This document shows, piece by piece, positions 27,286 to 35,294 of a stretch of 39,098 bases of DNA. Position numbers and translations under genes: made by a program. The stretch is taken from positions 1-39,098 of the forward strand of contig JAGOSM010000013.1 in assembly GCA_018062315.1 (NCBI GenBank), in the 5' to 3' direction. Every line of letters begins with the position of its first letter. Within the stretch, counting starts at the first letter, position 1. This DNA comes from Simkaniaceae bacterium. GTDB taxonomy: Bacteria > Chlamydiota > Chlamydiia > Chlamydiales > Simkaniaceae. The notes below the pieces were generated by a model. The model was not told the DNA's origin. It made no database searches and saw only the letters and a program-made list of their open reading frames with translations.

Positions 27286-28470
27286 TTAATTCAGAATCTT
27301 CGTCACTGTTCCAGCGCCGATCGTTCTTCCACCTTCGCGCATCGCAAATCTCATTCCTTCTTCCATTGCCACTGGGCAGAGGAGTTCGGCTGTGATTTCT
27401 ACGTTATCGCCTGGCATCACCATCTCAACACCTGGATCAAGAACAACAGTTCCTGTCACGTCTGTCGTGCGAAGGAAGAACTGAGGTCTATAACCGCTAA
27501 AGAAGGGCTTATGTCTTCCGCCTTCTTCTTTCTTAAGAACATAAACAGTTCCCTTGAATTTGGTGTGGGGAGTGCATGTACCTGGGGCAGCAAGAACCAT
27601 TCCACGTTCAACTTGACCTTTGTCAATACCTCTAAGAAGAACGCCGACGTTTTCTCCAGCGCGAACATCTTCTAGGTTTTTGTTAAACATTTCAAGACCT
27701 GTCGCTACAGTATCACGTGTAGGCTTGATTCCAACGAGTTGAATCTTATCGTTTGTCTTGATAATTCCTCTTTCTACTCGACCTGTTACAACAGTACCAC
27801 GTCCAGAGATAGAGAAAACGTCTTCAATTGGCATCAAGAAGGGTTTGTCCACTTCTCGAACAGGAGTTGGGATCTTTGCGTCAACAGCATCAAGAAGTTG
27901 ACCGATTGCTTCAACATACTTAGGATCATCTTCAAGAGCTCTTAGAGCAGAACCGCGGATGATTGGGACATCTTTATATCCCTGAGCTTCAAGCATCTCA
28001 GTAATTTCCATTTCAACAAGTTCAACAAGCTCTTCGTCGCCTGGAGCAATTTGGTCCATTTTGTTGAGGAAAACGACGATAGAAGGAACGCCAACCTGAC
28101 GAGCAAGAAGAACGTGTTCTTTTGTCTGAGGCATAGGTCCATCTGTTGCAGCAACGACGAGAATCGCGCCGTCCATTTGAGCCGCTCCAGTTACCATGTT
28201 TTTAACATAGTCAGCGTGACCTGGGCAATCCACGTGCGCATAGTGACGACTGTCTGTTTCGTATTCTACGTGGCTCGAATTAATCGTAATTCCACGCGCT
28301 TTTTCTTCAGGGCTATTATCAATAGAAGCGTAGTCTCTGAAACTCGCTTTTCCTTTCCCTGCAAGATATTTAGTGATTGCCGCCGTTAAACTCGTCTTAC
28401 CATGGTCAACGTGTCCAATGGTACCGATGTTGACGTGTGGCTTATTTCTTTGAAAACTTTCCTTAGCCAT
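27286..28470 (-). CDS. tuf: Elongation factor Tu
   Basis: Full-length EF-Tu, 394 aa, delivering aminoacyl-tRNA to the ribosome. The GTP-binding motifs [19 protein letters not shown] and NKMD are intact, and domains 2 and 3 are complete, ending in the typical [16 protein letters not shown] strong Shine-Dalgarno sequence (GGAGGAG) precedes the ATG by 6-7 bases. Preceded by tRNA-Thr and followed by tRNA-Trp, with which it is probably cotranscribed. Confidence 0.98.
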   Translation of the reverse strand: MAKESFQRNKPHVNIGTIGHVDHGKTSLTAAITKYLAGKGKASFRDYASIDNSPEEKARGITINSSHVEYETDSRHYAHVDCPGHADYVKNMVTGAAQMDGAILVVAATDGPMPQTKEHVLLARQVGVPSIVVFLNKMDQIAPGDEELVELVEMEITEMLEAQGYKDVPIIRGSALRALEDDPKYVEAIGQLLDAVDAKIPTPVREVDKPFLMPIEDVFSISGRGTVVTGRVERGIIKTNDKIQLVGIKPTRDTVATGLEMFNKNLEDVRAGENVGVLLRGIDKGQVERGMVLAAPGTCTPHTKFKGTVYVLKKEEGGRHKPFFSGYRPQFFLRTTDVTGTVVLDPGVEMVMPGDNVEITAELLCPVAMEEGMRFAMREGGRTIGAGTVTKILN

Positions 28471-28546
28471 TGTATTCTCCTCCGCTCAGAATGAAATAAT
28501 CTTTTAATCCCAGTTAATGCGCCGCCCATCGGTCAGCACCTTCACT

Positions 28547-28618
28547 TGCCCAGAATAGGAATTGAACCTACTACCGCTTGCTTACCATGCAAGTGCTCTA
28601 CCAATGAGCTACCTGGGC
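28547..28618 (-). tRNA. tRNA-Thr (GGT anticodon)
   Basis: A 72-nt cloverleaf: acceptor GCCCAGG paired with TCTGGGC, D-stem GCTC, anticodon stem CTTGC/GCAAG enclosing ATGGTAA (anticodon GGT, reading ACC and ACT), T-arm with GGTTCAATTCC, discriminator A. CCA is not encoded. A TATAAA hexamer lies about 5 bp upstream and may be the -10 box for a tRNA-Thr/tuf transcript. Confidence 0.93.
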
Positions 28619-28672
28619 TTATTTATATCGAATGGTGTAAATGATACGCATCCAGTGAAAAAAAAACAACAC

Positions 28673-28891
28673 TTATCTCTGTCTGTAAACAATTCTTGCT
28701 TTCGACAGATCATAAGGGGACATTTCCACTGTTACAACGTCACCTACAAGAACTCGAATATTTCTAAGTCGCATTTTTCCACACAAATGCGCCAAAACTT
28801 CCATGCCATTCTTAAGAATCACTCTGAAAGTCATATTAGGAAGGAGTTCTTCTACGGTGCCTTCTAACCGAATCGTATCTTCTTTTGCCAT
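28673..28891 (-). CDS. infA: Translation initiation factor IF-1
   Basis: A 72-residue IF-1, a single OB-fold protein that blocks the ribosomal A site during initiation. The sequence [19 protein letters not shown] and the end [11 protein letters not shown] are canonical, as is the length. No Shine-Dalgarno sequence is visible and the candidate promoter starts RNA only about 6 nt before the ATG, so it may be translated from a very short leader. Divergent from sufE. Confidence 0.97.
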   Translation of the reverse strand: MAKEDTIRLEGTVEELLPNMTFRVILKNGMEVLAHLCGKMRLRNIRVLVGDVVTVEMSPYDLSKARIVYRQR

Positions 28892-28903
28892 ATAATCAGT
28901 AAA

Positions 28904-28931
28904 AATATATACTATTTTTCATAAAAGTCAA
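28904..28931 (-). promoter_or_regulatory. Candidate infA promoter
   Basis: On the minus strand, TTGACT (28926-28931) and TATATT (28904-28909) are separated by 16 bp, each one base off consensus. Predicted RNA start near 28897, about 6 nt before the infA ATG (28891). Confidence 0.55.
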
Positions 28932-28943
28932 TGGCTTATTTAA

Positions 28944-29366
28944 ATGATTGTGATTGAAGAAAAGATTGAGTGGTTAAAAAACCAATTTTCGTCCCTAAAA
29001 ACTGCTGAAGAGAAGTATCAATATTTAATTTTACTCGGGTCCCAACTCCCCCCTTTTCCTAAAGAAGAAGAAATAGAAGCAAATCGGGTTTTAGGATGCC
29101 AAAGTTTAATGTATCTTTCGACTACGTGTAAAGATGGTCTTATTTTTTTTAACGCAAGCTCAGATGCTCTCATTTCCCGAGGGCTTGCAGCCCTTTTAAT
29201 CAGCGTCTATTCCGGAATGCCCTCCAAAGTCATTCTGACCCACACTCCTTCCTTCTTACACGAGCTAGGCATTTTCGCATCCCTTACCCCTAGCAGGTCA
29301 AATGGATTAATGAGTTTACACCTCAAAATGAAGCAATTATCCCTTAAGTTTATACAAAATATTTAA
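28944..29366 (+). CDS. sufE: SufE-type cysteine desulfurase sulfur acceptor
   Basis: A 140-residue SufE family protein. The acceptor cysteine is Cys52 in ANRVLGCQSLMYL, equivalent to E. coli SufE Cys51; it takes persulfide sulfur from SufS for Fe-S cluster assembly. The preceding SQLPPFPKEE and the C-terminal SLTPSRSNGL are also family-typical. No other suf gene is in the window. The start could be the ATG at 28944 or the GTG at 28950; neither has a clear Shine-Dalgarno sequence. Divergent from infA with 52 bp between starts. Confidence 0.85.
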   Translation: MIVIEEKIEWLKNQFSSLKTAEEKYQYLILLGSQLPPFPKEEEIEANRVLGCQSLMYLSTTCKDGLIFFNASSDALISRGLAALLISVYSGMPSKVILTHTPSFLHELGIFASLTPSRSNGLMSLHLKMKQLSLKFIQNI

Positions 29367-29399
29367 CCTTCGCATATTTCCAACTAACAGGATATAATT

Positions 29400-30188
29400 A
29401 TGAGTATGACAGCTATTTATCACCCCTATGTTAATGAAAATTTTACCAAACTTCTTCCCAGAGCCGAATCGGATTTGGCATGGAAAAAAATAGCATATAA
29501 AGTTTCAGAATGGAGTCTCTGGTTTCTTGCCGGGGCTACCGTTTTAGGGCTCATCGTTACAGCCACCCTATTCCCTCATATCATCACCCCCGACTTAGCA
29601 CTCACTTTAGCCCCCTGCCTTACCCTTGTGTTTGCTTTAAGTGAAACTCGTAAGATGTGGTATTCTAATATCGTAACTCCTCGTTACCATCTTTTTACAA
29701 AGGCTCAAGCTAAACAAGAAGAGCTTGCCGCTTTAGCACAAAAAAGAGCACCACTCAAAACTCTATCAACTGAACAACTTAAAAGAAAAATTAGCTCATT
29801 TGGACTAGATCCAAATAGCGCTCGCATCGACCGTTCTCTTATTGCCCGTTATGAACTTTACGCTGAAAAAGCTCATCATGCTCAGCAAGAAGCCAATGTA
29901 CTTTTAATGGACCCCTCACAGGAAGCCAATTATTATAAGGGTTATGCTAAAGAAGAGATGTTTGCTCTTGCAAATAAAGTTTATGCTGCAGCGATGCTAC
30001 ACCTAATGAAACATCCGAATGATACCCGCTCCCTTGAGGAATTAGCCCCCATCACCCCTCAACGCTATGATGAAAGAGCTAGATTGCACGGCGTTCCTTT
30101 CGGCGGAGACTATCTCCCAGGGATCTCACGAAGAGAGATCCGGTTCAACTCCATTTCGCAAATTGCCAATCGCCTTTTTGGATCTTGA
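29400..30188 (+). CDS. Putative inclusion-membrane (Inc-like) protein, copy 1
   Basis: A 262-residue protein with a bilobed hydrophobic domain (two helices, about residues 38-58 and 64-80) after a short cytosolic-type N-terminus, then a long charged helical C-terminus. No Sec signal precedes it. This is the hallmark layout of chlamydial Inc proteins, which are inserted into the host vacuole membrane by type III secretion; membership is inference. AGGA lies 7 bases before the ATG. It is the first of a tandem pair: KVYAAAMLHLMKHP here matches KIQAAYFSHLLYHP in the next gene, and both end in LFG plus one residue. Confidence 0.6.
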   Translation: MSMTAIYHPYVNENFTKLLPRAESDLAWKKIAYKVSEWSLWFLAGATVLGLIVTATLFPHIITPDLALTLAPCLTLVFALSETRKMWYSNIVTPRYHLFTKAQAKQEELAALAQKRAPLKTLSTEQLKRKISSFGLDPNSARIDRSLIARYELYAEKAHHAQQEANVLLMDPSQEANYYKGYAKEEMFALANKVYAAAMLHLMKHPNDTRSLEELAPITPQRYDERARLHGVPFGGDYLPGISRREIRFNSISQIANRLFGS

Positions 30189-30222
30189 TTCATTCTTTAC
30201 AGTATGATATGATCACGTGCCT

Positions 30223-30930
30223 ATGGCAGCACCTATTTCTTCTCAATTTTCTATTAATTTAGAAACAGAAGCCTCCAAGGCTCAAAAAGATCTTACGTTC
30301 TATAAAACAGCGCGGATTGCTTCTTTTATAGCTCTTGCTATCCTCCAAATCGGAGCAATAGCGGCAGTTCATTTTTTTGCCCCCCATTTGACCTTGGTTG
30401 TCCTTTCAGGCTCCCTCGCCATTATCCCTACAGTCTGTGGGATTGCCACCTCAAAATTTGCCTCAAAAATCTATAAATCTGAAGAACAGGTCCACTACTT
30501 TTCCGGGGCCGCAGCTAAAGAAAAAAGAGCAAATCGAGGTCCTGTAGCTGCTCAGCTTGAGCAACTGGAAGAAGATCTAGCCAGTTGGAATCTAAAAAAA
30601 CAAGCTTTGATGAATGCACTGCCCCAGACAAATCAACCTTATTCTTTACGCAAAAAAATCTATTTAATGAATGAGTTTCGAATTTTACCTTTAAAGATAC
30701 AGGCTGCCTATTTTTCTCACCTGTTGTATCATCCAAGAGAACAGGGACAATCTCCCCTTGATTTTGGAGCTTTTCATCTCATGAAATCGTACAAACAGCA
30801 CCTCGACCTCTCCCAAAACTCCCCTACTCCTCCTCCTCTTTTTACAAAAAAAAGTGGAGAGGCCATTTCACGTCAAACGATTGAAAACGAGACGATTAAT
30901 GAAATTCGAATCCATCTCTTTGGCAATTAA
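30223..30930 (+). CDS. Putative inclusion-membrane (Inc-like) protein, copy 2
   Basis: A 235-residue paralog of the preceding gene with the same layout: a bilobed hydrophobic domain (about residues 31-51 and 56-75), a coiled-coil stretch (AAQLEQLEEDLASWNLKKQAL) and the shared KIQAAYFSHLLYHP motif and LFGN end. The ATG at 30223 is preferred over a GTG at 30217; neither has a clear Shine-Dalgarno sequence. It starts 34 bp after copy 1 and overlaps tsaC by 32 bp, so the three genes are probably one operon. The role at the inclusion membrane is inferred from layout only. Confidence 0.6.
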   Translation: MAAPISSQFSINLETEASKAQKDLTFYKTARIASFIALAILQIGAIAAVHFFAPHLTLVVLSGSLAIIPTVCGIATSKFASKIYKSEEQVHYFSGAAAKEKRANRGPVAAQLEQLEEDLASWNLKKQALMNALPQTNQPYSLRKKIYLMNEFRILPLKIQAAYFSHLLYHPREQGQSPLDFGAFHLMKSYKQHLDLSQNSPTPPPLFTKKSGEAISRQTIENETINEIRIHLFGN

Positions 30931-31372
30931 TTTATTAGAAAATGGCCATGTCATTGCCATCCCAACGGATACGGTATATGGACTTGTCTGTCTTCCTAAA
31001 TTTCTGGATGCTATTGATAAAATCTACGAGCTGAAGGGGCGCCCTAAAGAAAAAAAACTCATCACACTGACCTTAACTCCCCCGGCTATCCCCCCCAGTT
31101 TACAGCCGTTTGCTGACAAGCACTGGCCCGGCCCCCTCACCCTCATTATCAATGGAGAAGGGTACCGGATTCCGAATCACCCCATTACCCTTGCAATCCT
31201 TGAGCAGGTAGGCCCTTTGGTCTCCACTTCAGTCAATCGATCTGGGGAAAAAGCCGCCAGAATCGCAGATGAAATCACTCTTCCCGTTCCTATTTTAATT
31301 GGAGGCCCCTTACCAAGCGGCATTCCATCGACCATCATTTCAGAATCGGGAGTCCTCCGCTCAAGTTCTTAA
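30899..31372 (+). CDS. tsaC: L-threonylcarbamoyladenylate synthase (Sua5/YrdC/YciO family)
   Basis: A 157-residue YrdC-domain protein of the TsaC type, which makes threonylcarbamoyl-AMP from threonine, bicarbonate and ATP for the t6A modification of ANN-decoding tRNAs. Seen: VIAIPTDTVYGLVC, the basic LKGRPKEKKL motif, HWPGPLTLI and TSVNRSGEKAA. It is shorter than E. coli TsaC (190 aa) and lacks the extra Sua5 domain, but the core motifs are present. The ATG at 30899 begins MKFESISLAINLL; an upstream GTG at 30854 lies within the Inc-like gene. The stop TAA lies inside the left target-site duplication of the mobile element. Confidence 0.85.
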   Translation: MKFESISLAINLLENGHVIAIPTDTVYGLVCLPKFLDAIDKIYELKGRPKEKKLITLTLTPPAIPPSLQPFADKHWPGPLTLIINGEGYRIPNHPITLAILEQVGPLVSTSVNRSGEKAARIADEITLPVPILIGGPLPSGIPSTIISESGVLRSSS

Positions 31373-31375
31373 CAA
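31369..31375. repeat. Target-site duplication, left copy
   Basis: TTAACAA, directly adjacent to the left terminal inverted repeat. It contains the tsaC stop codon. An identical copy borders the right end (31537-31543). Confidence 0.6.
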
Positions 31376-31536
31376 CCTGAATTTCGAATTTATTTCCTAT
31401 GAGAATCAACGAGATTTTCGATGAAATTTGAAGCCATTTTTCGAAATCCATAGCCGCAAGCGCTATTGATGAAAAAAATGGCTTCAAACTTCACGAAAAG
31501 ATGTTGATTATCAGGGAAATAAATTCGAAATTCAGG
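31376..31536. mobile_element. 161-bp MITE-like palindromic element
   Basis: A non-coding element with perfect 22-bp terminal inverted repeats (31376-31397 and 31515-31536; ends CCTGAATT...AATTCAGG). The arms stay complementary for about 75 bp with small gaps (for example TTTGAAGCCATTTTT on both arms), closing around CGCAAGC. The flanks carry a 7-bp direct repeat TTAACAA, as expected from a transposase-made target duplication. It encodes no protein, so a related transposase elsewhere would be needed. It lies between the convergent tsaC and pepP genes and supplies the pepP stop codon. As RNA it would fold into a long hairpin on either strand and could act as a bidirectional terminator. No second copy was noticed in this window. 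Confidence 0.65.
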
Positions 31537-32680
31537 TTAACAACTCTAAATGGTCTTGCAGCCCTGCCGTCACCTCAACCTTTCCATTTTCATGAATATA
31601 AACATCCGTCTCAAGGCGCATCCCCACCTCTCCAGAAATATAAATGCCCGGCTCAACCGAAAAACAGGTCCGAGGAATTAAAGGACGATCATCATAGGTT
31701 TCTAATCCATCGAGATTCGCTCCTGGACCGTGATTGGACCTAAAAATATTATGTCCTGTCCGATGGGTAAAATAAGATTCATATCCTTTTTCCCTAATCA
31801 CCGCCCTAGCCGCCTCATCTGCCTCATATCCTCTAATGACCTGATGTGCCGCATATCTTTCTTGAATCAACTTAATCGAAGCTTGTTGTGCTCGATAGAT
31901 CGTTTGAAAAATCTCCTCTTCTTTTGGAGATGCTCGATTTGCTAAAATTCCCATACGGGCAATATCTGCAAAAACTCCCCCCTTTTTCTTGCACCAAAGA
32001 TCAATTAAAACAATATCCCCTTCTTTAGCAAGAATAGGTTCTGAGCTGTGATGGGGATTGGCTCCATTTTTTCCAAATGCACAAATGGGATTCCCATCGA
32101 GCAAAAACCCCTTTTTCTCAATTTCATCCCCCATAAACGCCTGTACATCGGTTTCTTTAACCCCTTTTTTCGCTCTCAACAATCCCCATACCTTATCCAC
32201 TACAAGATTTAAGAGAGCCGCAGCTTCTCGGTGGCTCTCCAATTCTTCTGCTGATAGAGTGCAGGTAAATTCCTGCAAAAAGGGAGCAGAGCTTACGATA
32301 GAAACACCACAGGAAGCTACAAGTTCCAAAGTTCCCCCATCAACTACAGATAAGGTAGGAATAGATCCCATGGGAGAATATTCCATAGCAACTGTTTGCA
32401 CCCCTTTCAGAATCCCCTTTAATTCTTTCTTAAGATCCTCCCATCTAAAATAGGTCCTTCTCTCCCCTTCAAGATGATCTAATGCAGTAGACTCAATTTG
32501 ATGCACCAGTTTAACAGGAACTCCCCCTTGTGGAATAAAATAAAAAAAACGACGCGTGAGATGAGCCTCTTTTTTTATGTTTAATAAAGTACATGCATGT
32601 TCATTCTGGGAGCGAAAATCATAAAGAAGCCACCCATCAATCCCCTGTTTTTTGAGGACATCTTGAATTTTTCGAATCAT
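31532..32680 (-). CDS. pepP: M24-family aminopeptidase P / Xaa-Pro peptidase
   Basis: A 382-residue metallopeptidase with a pita-bread catalytic domain. The five metal ligands are seen: Asp227 (LIDLWC), Asp239 (VFADIAR), His310 (HRTGHNI), Glu343 (SVEPGIY) and Glu357 (MRLETDV). The N-terminal domain (residues 1-135) is the creatinase-type domain typical of proline-specific members. AAAGG lies 8-9 bases before the ATG. The last codon and stop come from the MITE-like element: without it, the sequence would read two more residues (Arg-Thr) to a TGA. Corresponds to C. trachomatis CT574, also next to the HEAT gene. Confidence 0.92.
   Translation of the reverse strand: MIRKIQDVLKKQGIDGWLLYDFRSQNEHACTLLNIKKEAHLTRRFFYFIPQGGVPVKLVHQIESTALDHLEGERRTYFRWEDLKKELKGILKGVQTVAMEYSPMGSIPTLSVVDGGTLELVASCGVSIVSSAPFLQEFTCTLSAEELESHREAAALLNLVVDKVWGLLRAKKGVKETDVQAFMGDEIEKKGFLLDGNPICAFGKNGANPHHSSEPILAKEGDIVLIDLWCKKKGGVFADIARMGILANRASPKEEEIFQTIYRAQQASIKLIQERYAAHQVIRGYEADEAARAVIREKGYESYFTHRTGHNIFRSNHGPGANLDGLETYDDRPLIPRTCFSVEPGIYISGEVGMRLETDVYIHENGKVEVTAGLQDHLELLT
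31537..31543. repeat. Target-site duplication, right copy
   Basis: TTAACAA, directly adjacent to the right terminal inverted repeat and inside the pepP 3' end (Leu-Leu codons on the minus strand). Identical to 31369-31375. Confidence 0.6.
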
Positions 32681-32693
32681 ATTCTTTCCTTTT

Positions 32694-32712
32694 AACCTGA
32701 GTTTCTCAGGTT
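32694..32712 (-). other. 8-bp hairpin between the HEAT gene and pepP
   Basis: AACCTGAG (32694-32701) pairs with CTCAGGTT (32705-32712) around a 3-base loop, in the 33-bp gap just before the pepP Shine-Dalgarno sequence. On the transcribed (minus) strand no T-run follows the stem, so it is more likely an mRNA processing or stability element, or a partial attenuator, than a full terminator. Confidence 0.45.
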
Positions 32713-32713
32713 T

Positions 32714-34342
32714 TTAGTGATATAAACATTGAATTAATGATGAGGCTGCTACAACTCGTAAAACTTGAAAAGGTTCTTTTAGCACCTCTTTTAAAAAAGG
32801 GATCGACTCTCTTTTTCCTATATGACCTAGGGCTGCAATAATATTGATCTTTGTTGTTCTATCTACGTCATAATAAGCCCTGTGAAGAACTTCAAGAGCC
32901 CCTCCCCGATCTTCTCCCACAAGCGCGAGAACAAGGGCAGCCTGGACCCTCACTTTAGCATCCTCATGCTGTAAAAGGGGCACGAGGATTTCTACAAGGT
33001 CTCCCTCTCCTTCTTCTAAAAGCATCATCGCAGCTGCAAAAGTGATCCCATTGACATCCATTTTCAAAAATTCGACCATGAGTTCCTGAGCCTGAGGATA
33101 TCGAAACATAGCTAAAATATTAATCAAGTTAAGTCGCGCCTGCTGATCTACCATGATAGGATAACCAGGAAGATCAGCCCGATGAGCAACATCACTTTTT
33201 GCGAGTACGTTCCCCTGCCACATGATTTTTTTCTTTTCATTGCGCAGAAAAGAGTCGATGATTTTTAAACACCTTTCTTGATTCACTTGCTGCCCTAAAA
33301 TCCCAAGAGCGATATTGACACGCACATACAGATCGGGGTGATCCTTTAATGCCTCATATGCAATTTTCCACCCCTCTTTTCCCATATGGCTAATCGCCCA
33401 AGCAGCCTGAAGACGAATATCTCCTTGAGATGAATAAAGCCATCTCTTAATCAGTTCAGCATCCCCATTAACATAACCTCGCATCACTTCCACAAGAGGA
33501 TGTGTATCTTCTTTGAGATCGCTTTTTTGATGTAGCCATCCCAGACTTTGCGCCGCTAAAAAACGAACAAAAGGAGAGGTGTCGTAACTCAGTTCATGTA
33601 AGAGATCGGTTAAATCGCTCTTTTCAAAATAACCAATCAAAACAGAGGAGAGCTGCCTTAGCCCTGCCCGCTTACTTCGGGCAAGACGTCGAATATGAAT
33701 CTCATCCAAGTTGTCTAAAATCTGAGCAAGTGCCTCTATCGTCGCAAGCTGTTCTTCTAGAGGACGGCGATCATCTAATAAAAGGTCTCTTAAAGGTTTT
33801 TCAGCCTCCTTAACTCCCATTTTTCCAAGTGCGCCAATAGCCTCAAGCTTGACATACCAAACTCGCTCATTTTCAAGCATATATAGAAGTTCATCAATGA
33901 GAATCTGGTCTCGATATTGTACAGCAAGACGTACCGCCATAAGGCGCATTAAAGCATTAGTAGACCTCATTTGATTTAAAAGAAGGAGAGTAGCTTTTAC
34001 ATCATGAGTGAGAGCCGCTCCCATCATAGCCGTCATGCTAACACTCAATAAAGGGGAACCCTTTGACAATACCCCCCAAGATACGGTCTCAATGAGATCT
34101 TCTCTTTCCCCATATTTTACCCACTCTTCAATCGCTTTACCATCTTCTCCATTTTGAGCGAGTGAGCGAATCCTCATCTTCTGCACATCTAAGGACAGAG
34201 GATAAGCAAGGAGTCCCTTTTCACTTTCTTTCACTGCCATTTGGTAATCTCTGACAAGAAGGTGCGCTTGAATACGTTCACAGGTCTCTTTTTCACTGGC
34301 AATAAGGGGGGCTAAACAAAAGAAAAATAGAGGGATCCACAT
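32714..34342 (-). CDS. Exported HEAT-repeat protein (CT573-like)
   Basis: A 542-residue protein with a short signal peptide (MWIPLFFFCLAPLIAS), then a TPR-like start (residues 20-75) and about ten HEAT-type helical repeats. The repeats are visible as recurrent WYVKLEAIGALGKMG, VRFLAAQSLGWL, DIRLQAAWAISHMG, YVRVNIALGILG and VRVQAALVLALVGE units. Such repeats form a protein-binding solenoid, here on the outer side of the inner membrane. It lies directly upstream of pepP, as CT573 lies by CT574 in C. trachomatis. Function unknown. Divergent from the MYG1 gene. Confidence 0.8.
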   Translation of the reverse strand: MWIPLFFFCLAPLIASEKETCERIQAHLLVRDYQMAVKESEKGLLAYPLSLDVQKMRIRSLAQNGEDGKAIEEWVKYGEREDLIETVSWGVLSKGSPLLSVSMTAMMGAALTHDVKATLLLLNQMRSTNALMRLMAVRLAVQYRDQILIDELLYMLENERVWYVKLEAIGALGKMGVKEAEKPLRDLLLDDRRPLEEQLATIEALAQILDNLDEIHIRRLARSKRAGLRQLSSVLIGYFEKSDLTDLLHELSYDTSPFVRFLAAQSLGWLHQKSDLKEDTHPLVEVMRGYVNGDAELIKRWLYSSQGDIRLQAAWAISHMGKEGWKIAYEALKDHPDLYVRVNIALGILGQQVNQERCLKIIDSFLRNEKKKIMWQGNVLAKSDVAHRADLPGYPIMVDQQARLNLINILAMFRYPQAQELMVEFLKMDVNGITFAAAMMLLEEGEGDLVEILVPLLQHEDAKVRVQAALVLALVGEDRGGALEVLHRAYYDVDRTTKINIIAALGHIGKRESIPFLKEVLKEPFQVLRVVAASSLIQCLYH

Positions 34343-34375
34343 CTTCCTTCATTTTACTGAGAATCCCCCTTCCCC

Positions 34376-34391
34376 TCAAGGATATCCTTGA
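34376..34391. promoter_or_regulatory. 16-bp perfect palindrome, possible operator
   Basis: TCAAGGATATCCTTGA is its own reverse complement. It lies in the 79-bp gap between the divergent HEAT and MYG1 genes and overlaps the candidate MYG1 -35 box, so a dimeric regulator could act there. It could also fold as a short hairpin followed by a TTTTATT tract. Confidence 0.4.
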
Positions 34392-34415
34392 TTTTATTCC
34401 TTTCTATGATAAAAT
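34388..34415 (+). promoter_or_regulatory. Candidate promoter of the MYG1-HIT operon
   Basis: TTGATT (34388-34393) and TAAAAT (34410-34415) with a 16-bp spacer. RNA would start about at the ATG (34422), and no Shine-Dalgarno sequence is seen, so the transcript may be leaderless. Confidence 0.4.
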
Positions 34416-34421
34416 TTAACC

Positions 34422-35294
34422 ATGCAGCTTTTAGGTAGTGTTGGCACACATGACGGCCATTTTCACGCAGATGAAATTACAGCCTGCTCTCTTTTGATTG
34501 TATTTGATCTTGTCCGTCCAGATCAAATCATCAGGAGTCGCAATTTAGAAGAACTGGCCTTATGTGAATTTGTGTGTGATGTCGGAGGGATCTACGATCC
34601 TGCTCTCAAGCGGTTTGATCATCACCAGGAGAGCTACCGAGGCAATTTAAGCAGTGCTGGAATGGTATTAAAATACCTCAAGGACGAAGAAGTCATCTCT
34701 GAGGAAGTGTATCACTACCTCAATGATACCTTTGTAACAGGAGTTGATCTTCATGATAATGGACTTTCTTCTCCTGAAATAGGGCATCTCTCTTTTTCAG
34801 GCATTATCCACACCTTTAATCCAATAGAACATGTCAGTGATGTCAAACCCTACTTTTTATCCGCACTCACTTTTACTATCGATCTCATCCGCCGTCTCAT
34901 GAAAAAACATGAGCATATTGCAATGTGTCGCGCAGATGTTAAGAAGGGAATGGAGGGTCAAACAAAACTCCTTGTATATAGTCAATCAATGCCTTGGATG
35001 GATACTTTTTTTAGCTCGGGAGGAGAACTGCATCCTGCTGAATTTCTGATCATGCCGTCTGGAGAAAATGAATGGAAACTGAGAGGCATTCCCCCAACTC
35101 GGGACGATCTCATGGCTGTGAGAAAAAAACACCCCGCAGCTTGGGCTGGTAAGAAGGGAGAGGAACTCGAGAAAATTACAGGTATTCCAGGAGCCATCTT
35201 TTGTCACAAGCAACGGTTTATCTCTATCTGGAAAACCAAAGAAGCAGCCCTTAAGGGGTATGCCCTCATGGAAAAGGAACAAGAAATCGAATGA
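34422..35294 (+). CDS. MYG1 family (UPF0160) putative metal-dependent exonuclease/phosphoesterase
   Basis: A 290-residue protein of the MYG1/UPF0160 family, related to DHH phosphoesterases; the human member has been described as a 3'-5' RNA exonuclease. The metal motifs are intact: THDGHFHADE near the N-terminus, CDVGGIYDP, and RFDHHQESYRG (DHH). The C-terminal part has LRGIPPTRDD and the FCHKQRFISIWKTKEAAL end typical of the family. In C. trachomatis the homolog CT386 is adjacent to the HIT gene CT385, as here, where the two overlap by 4 bp. The bacterial substrate is not established. Confidence 0.85.
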   Translation: MQLLGSVGTHDGHFHADEITACSLLIVFDLVRPDQIIRSRNLEELALCEFVCDVGGIYDPALKRFDHHQESYRGNLSSAGMVLKYLKDEEVISEEVYHYLNDTFVTGVDLHDNGLSSPEIGHLSFSGIIHTFNPIEHVSDVKPYFLSALTFTIDLIRRLMKKHEHIAMCRADVKKGMEGQTKLLVYSQSMPWMDTFFSSGGELHPAEFLIMPSGENEWKLRGIPPTRDDLMAVRKKHPAAWAGKKGEELEKITGIPGAIFCHKQRFISIWKTKEAALKGYALMEKEQEIE

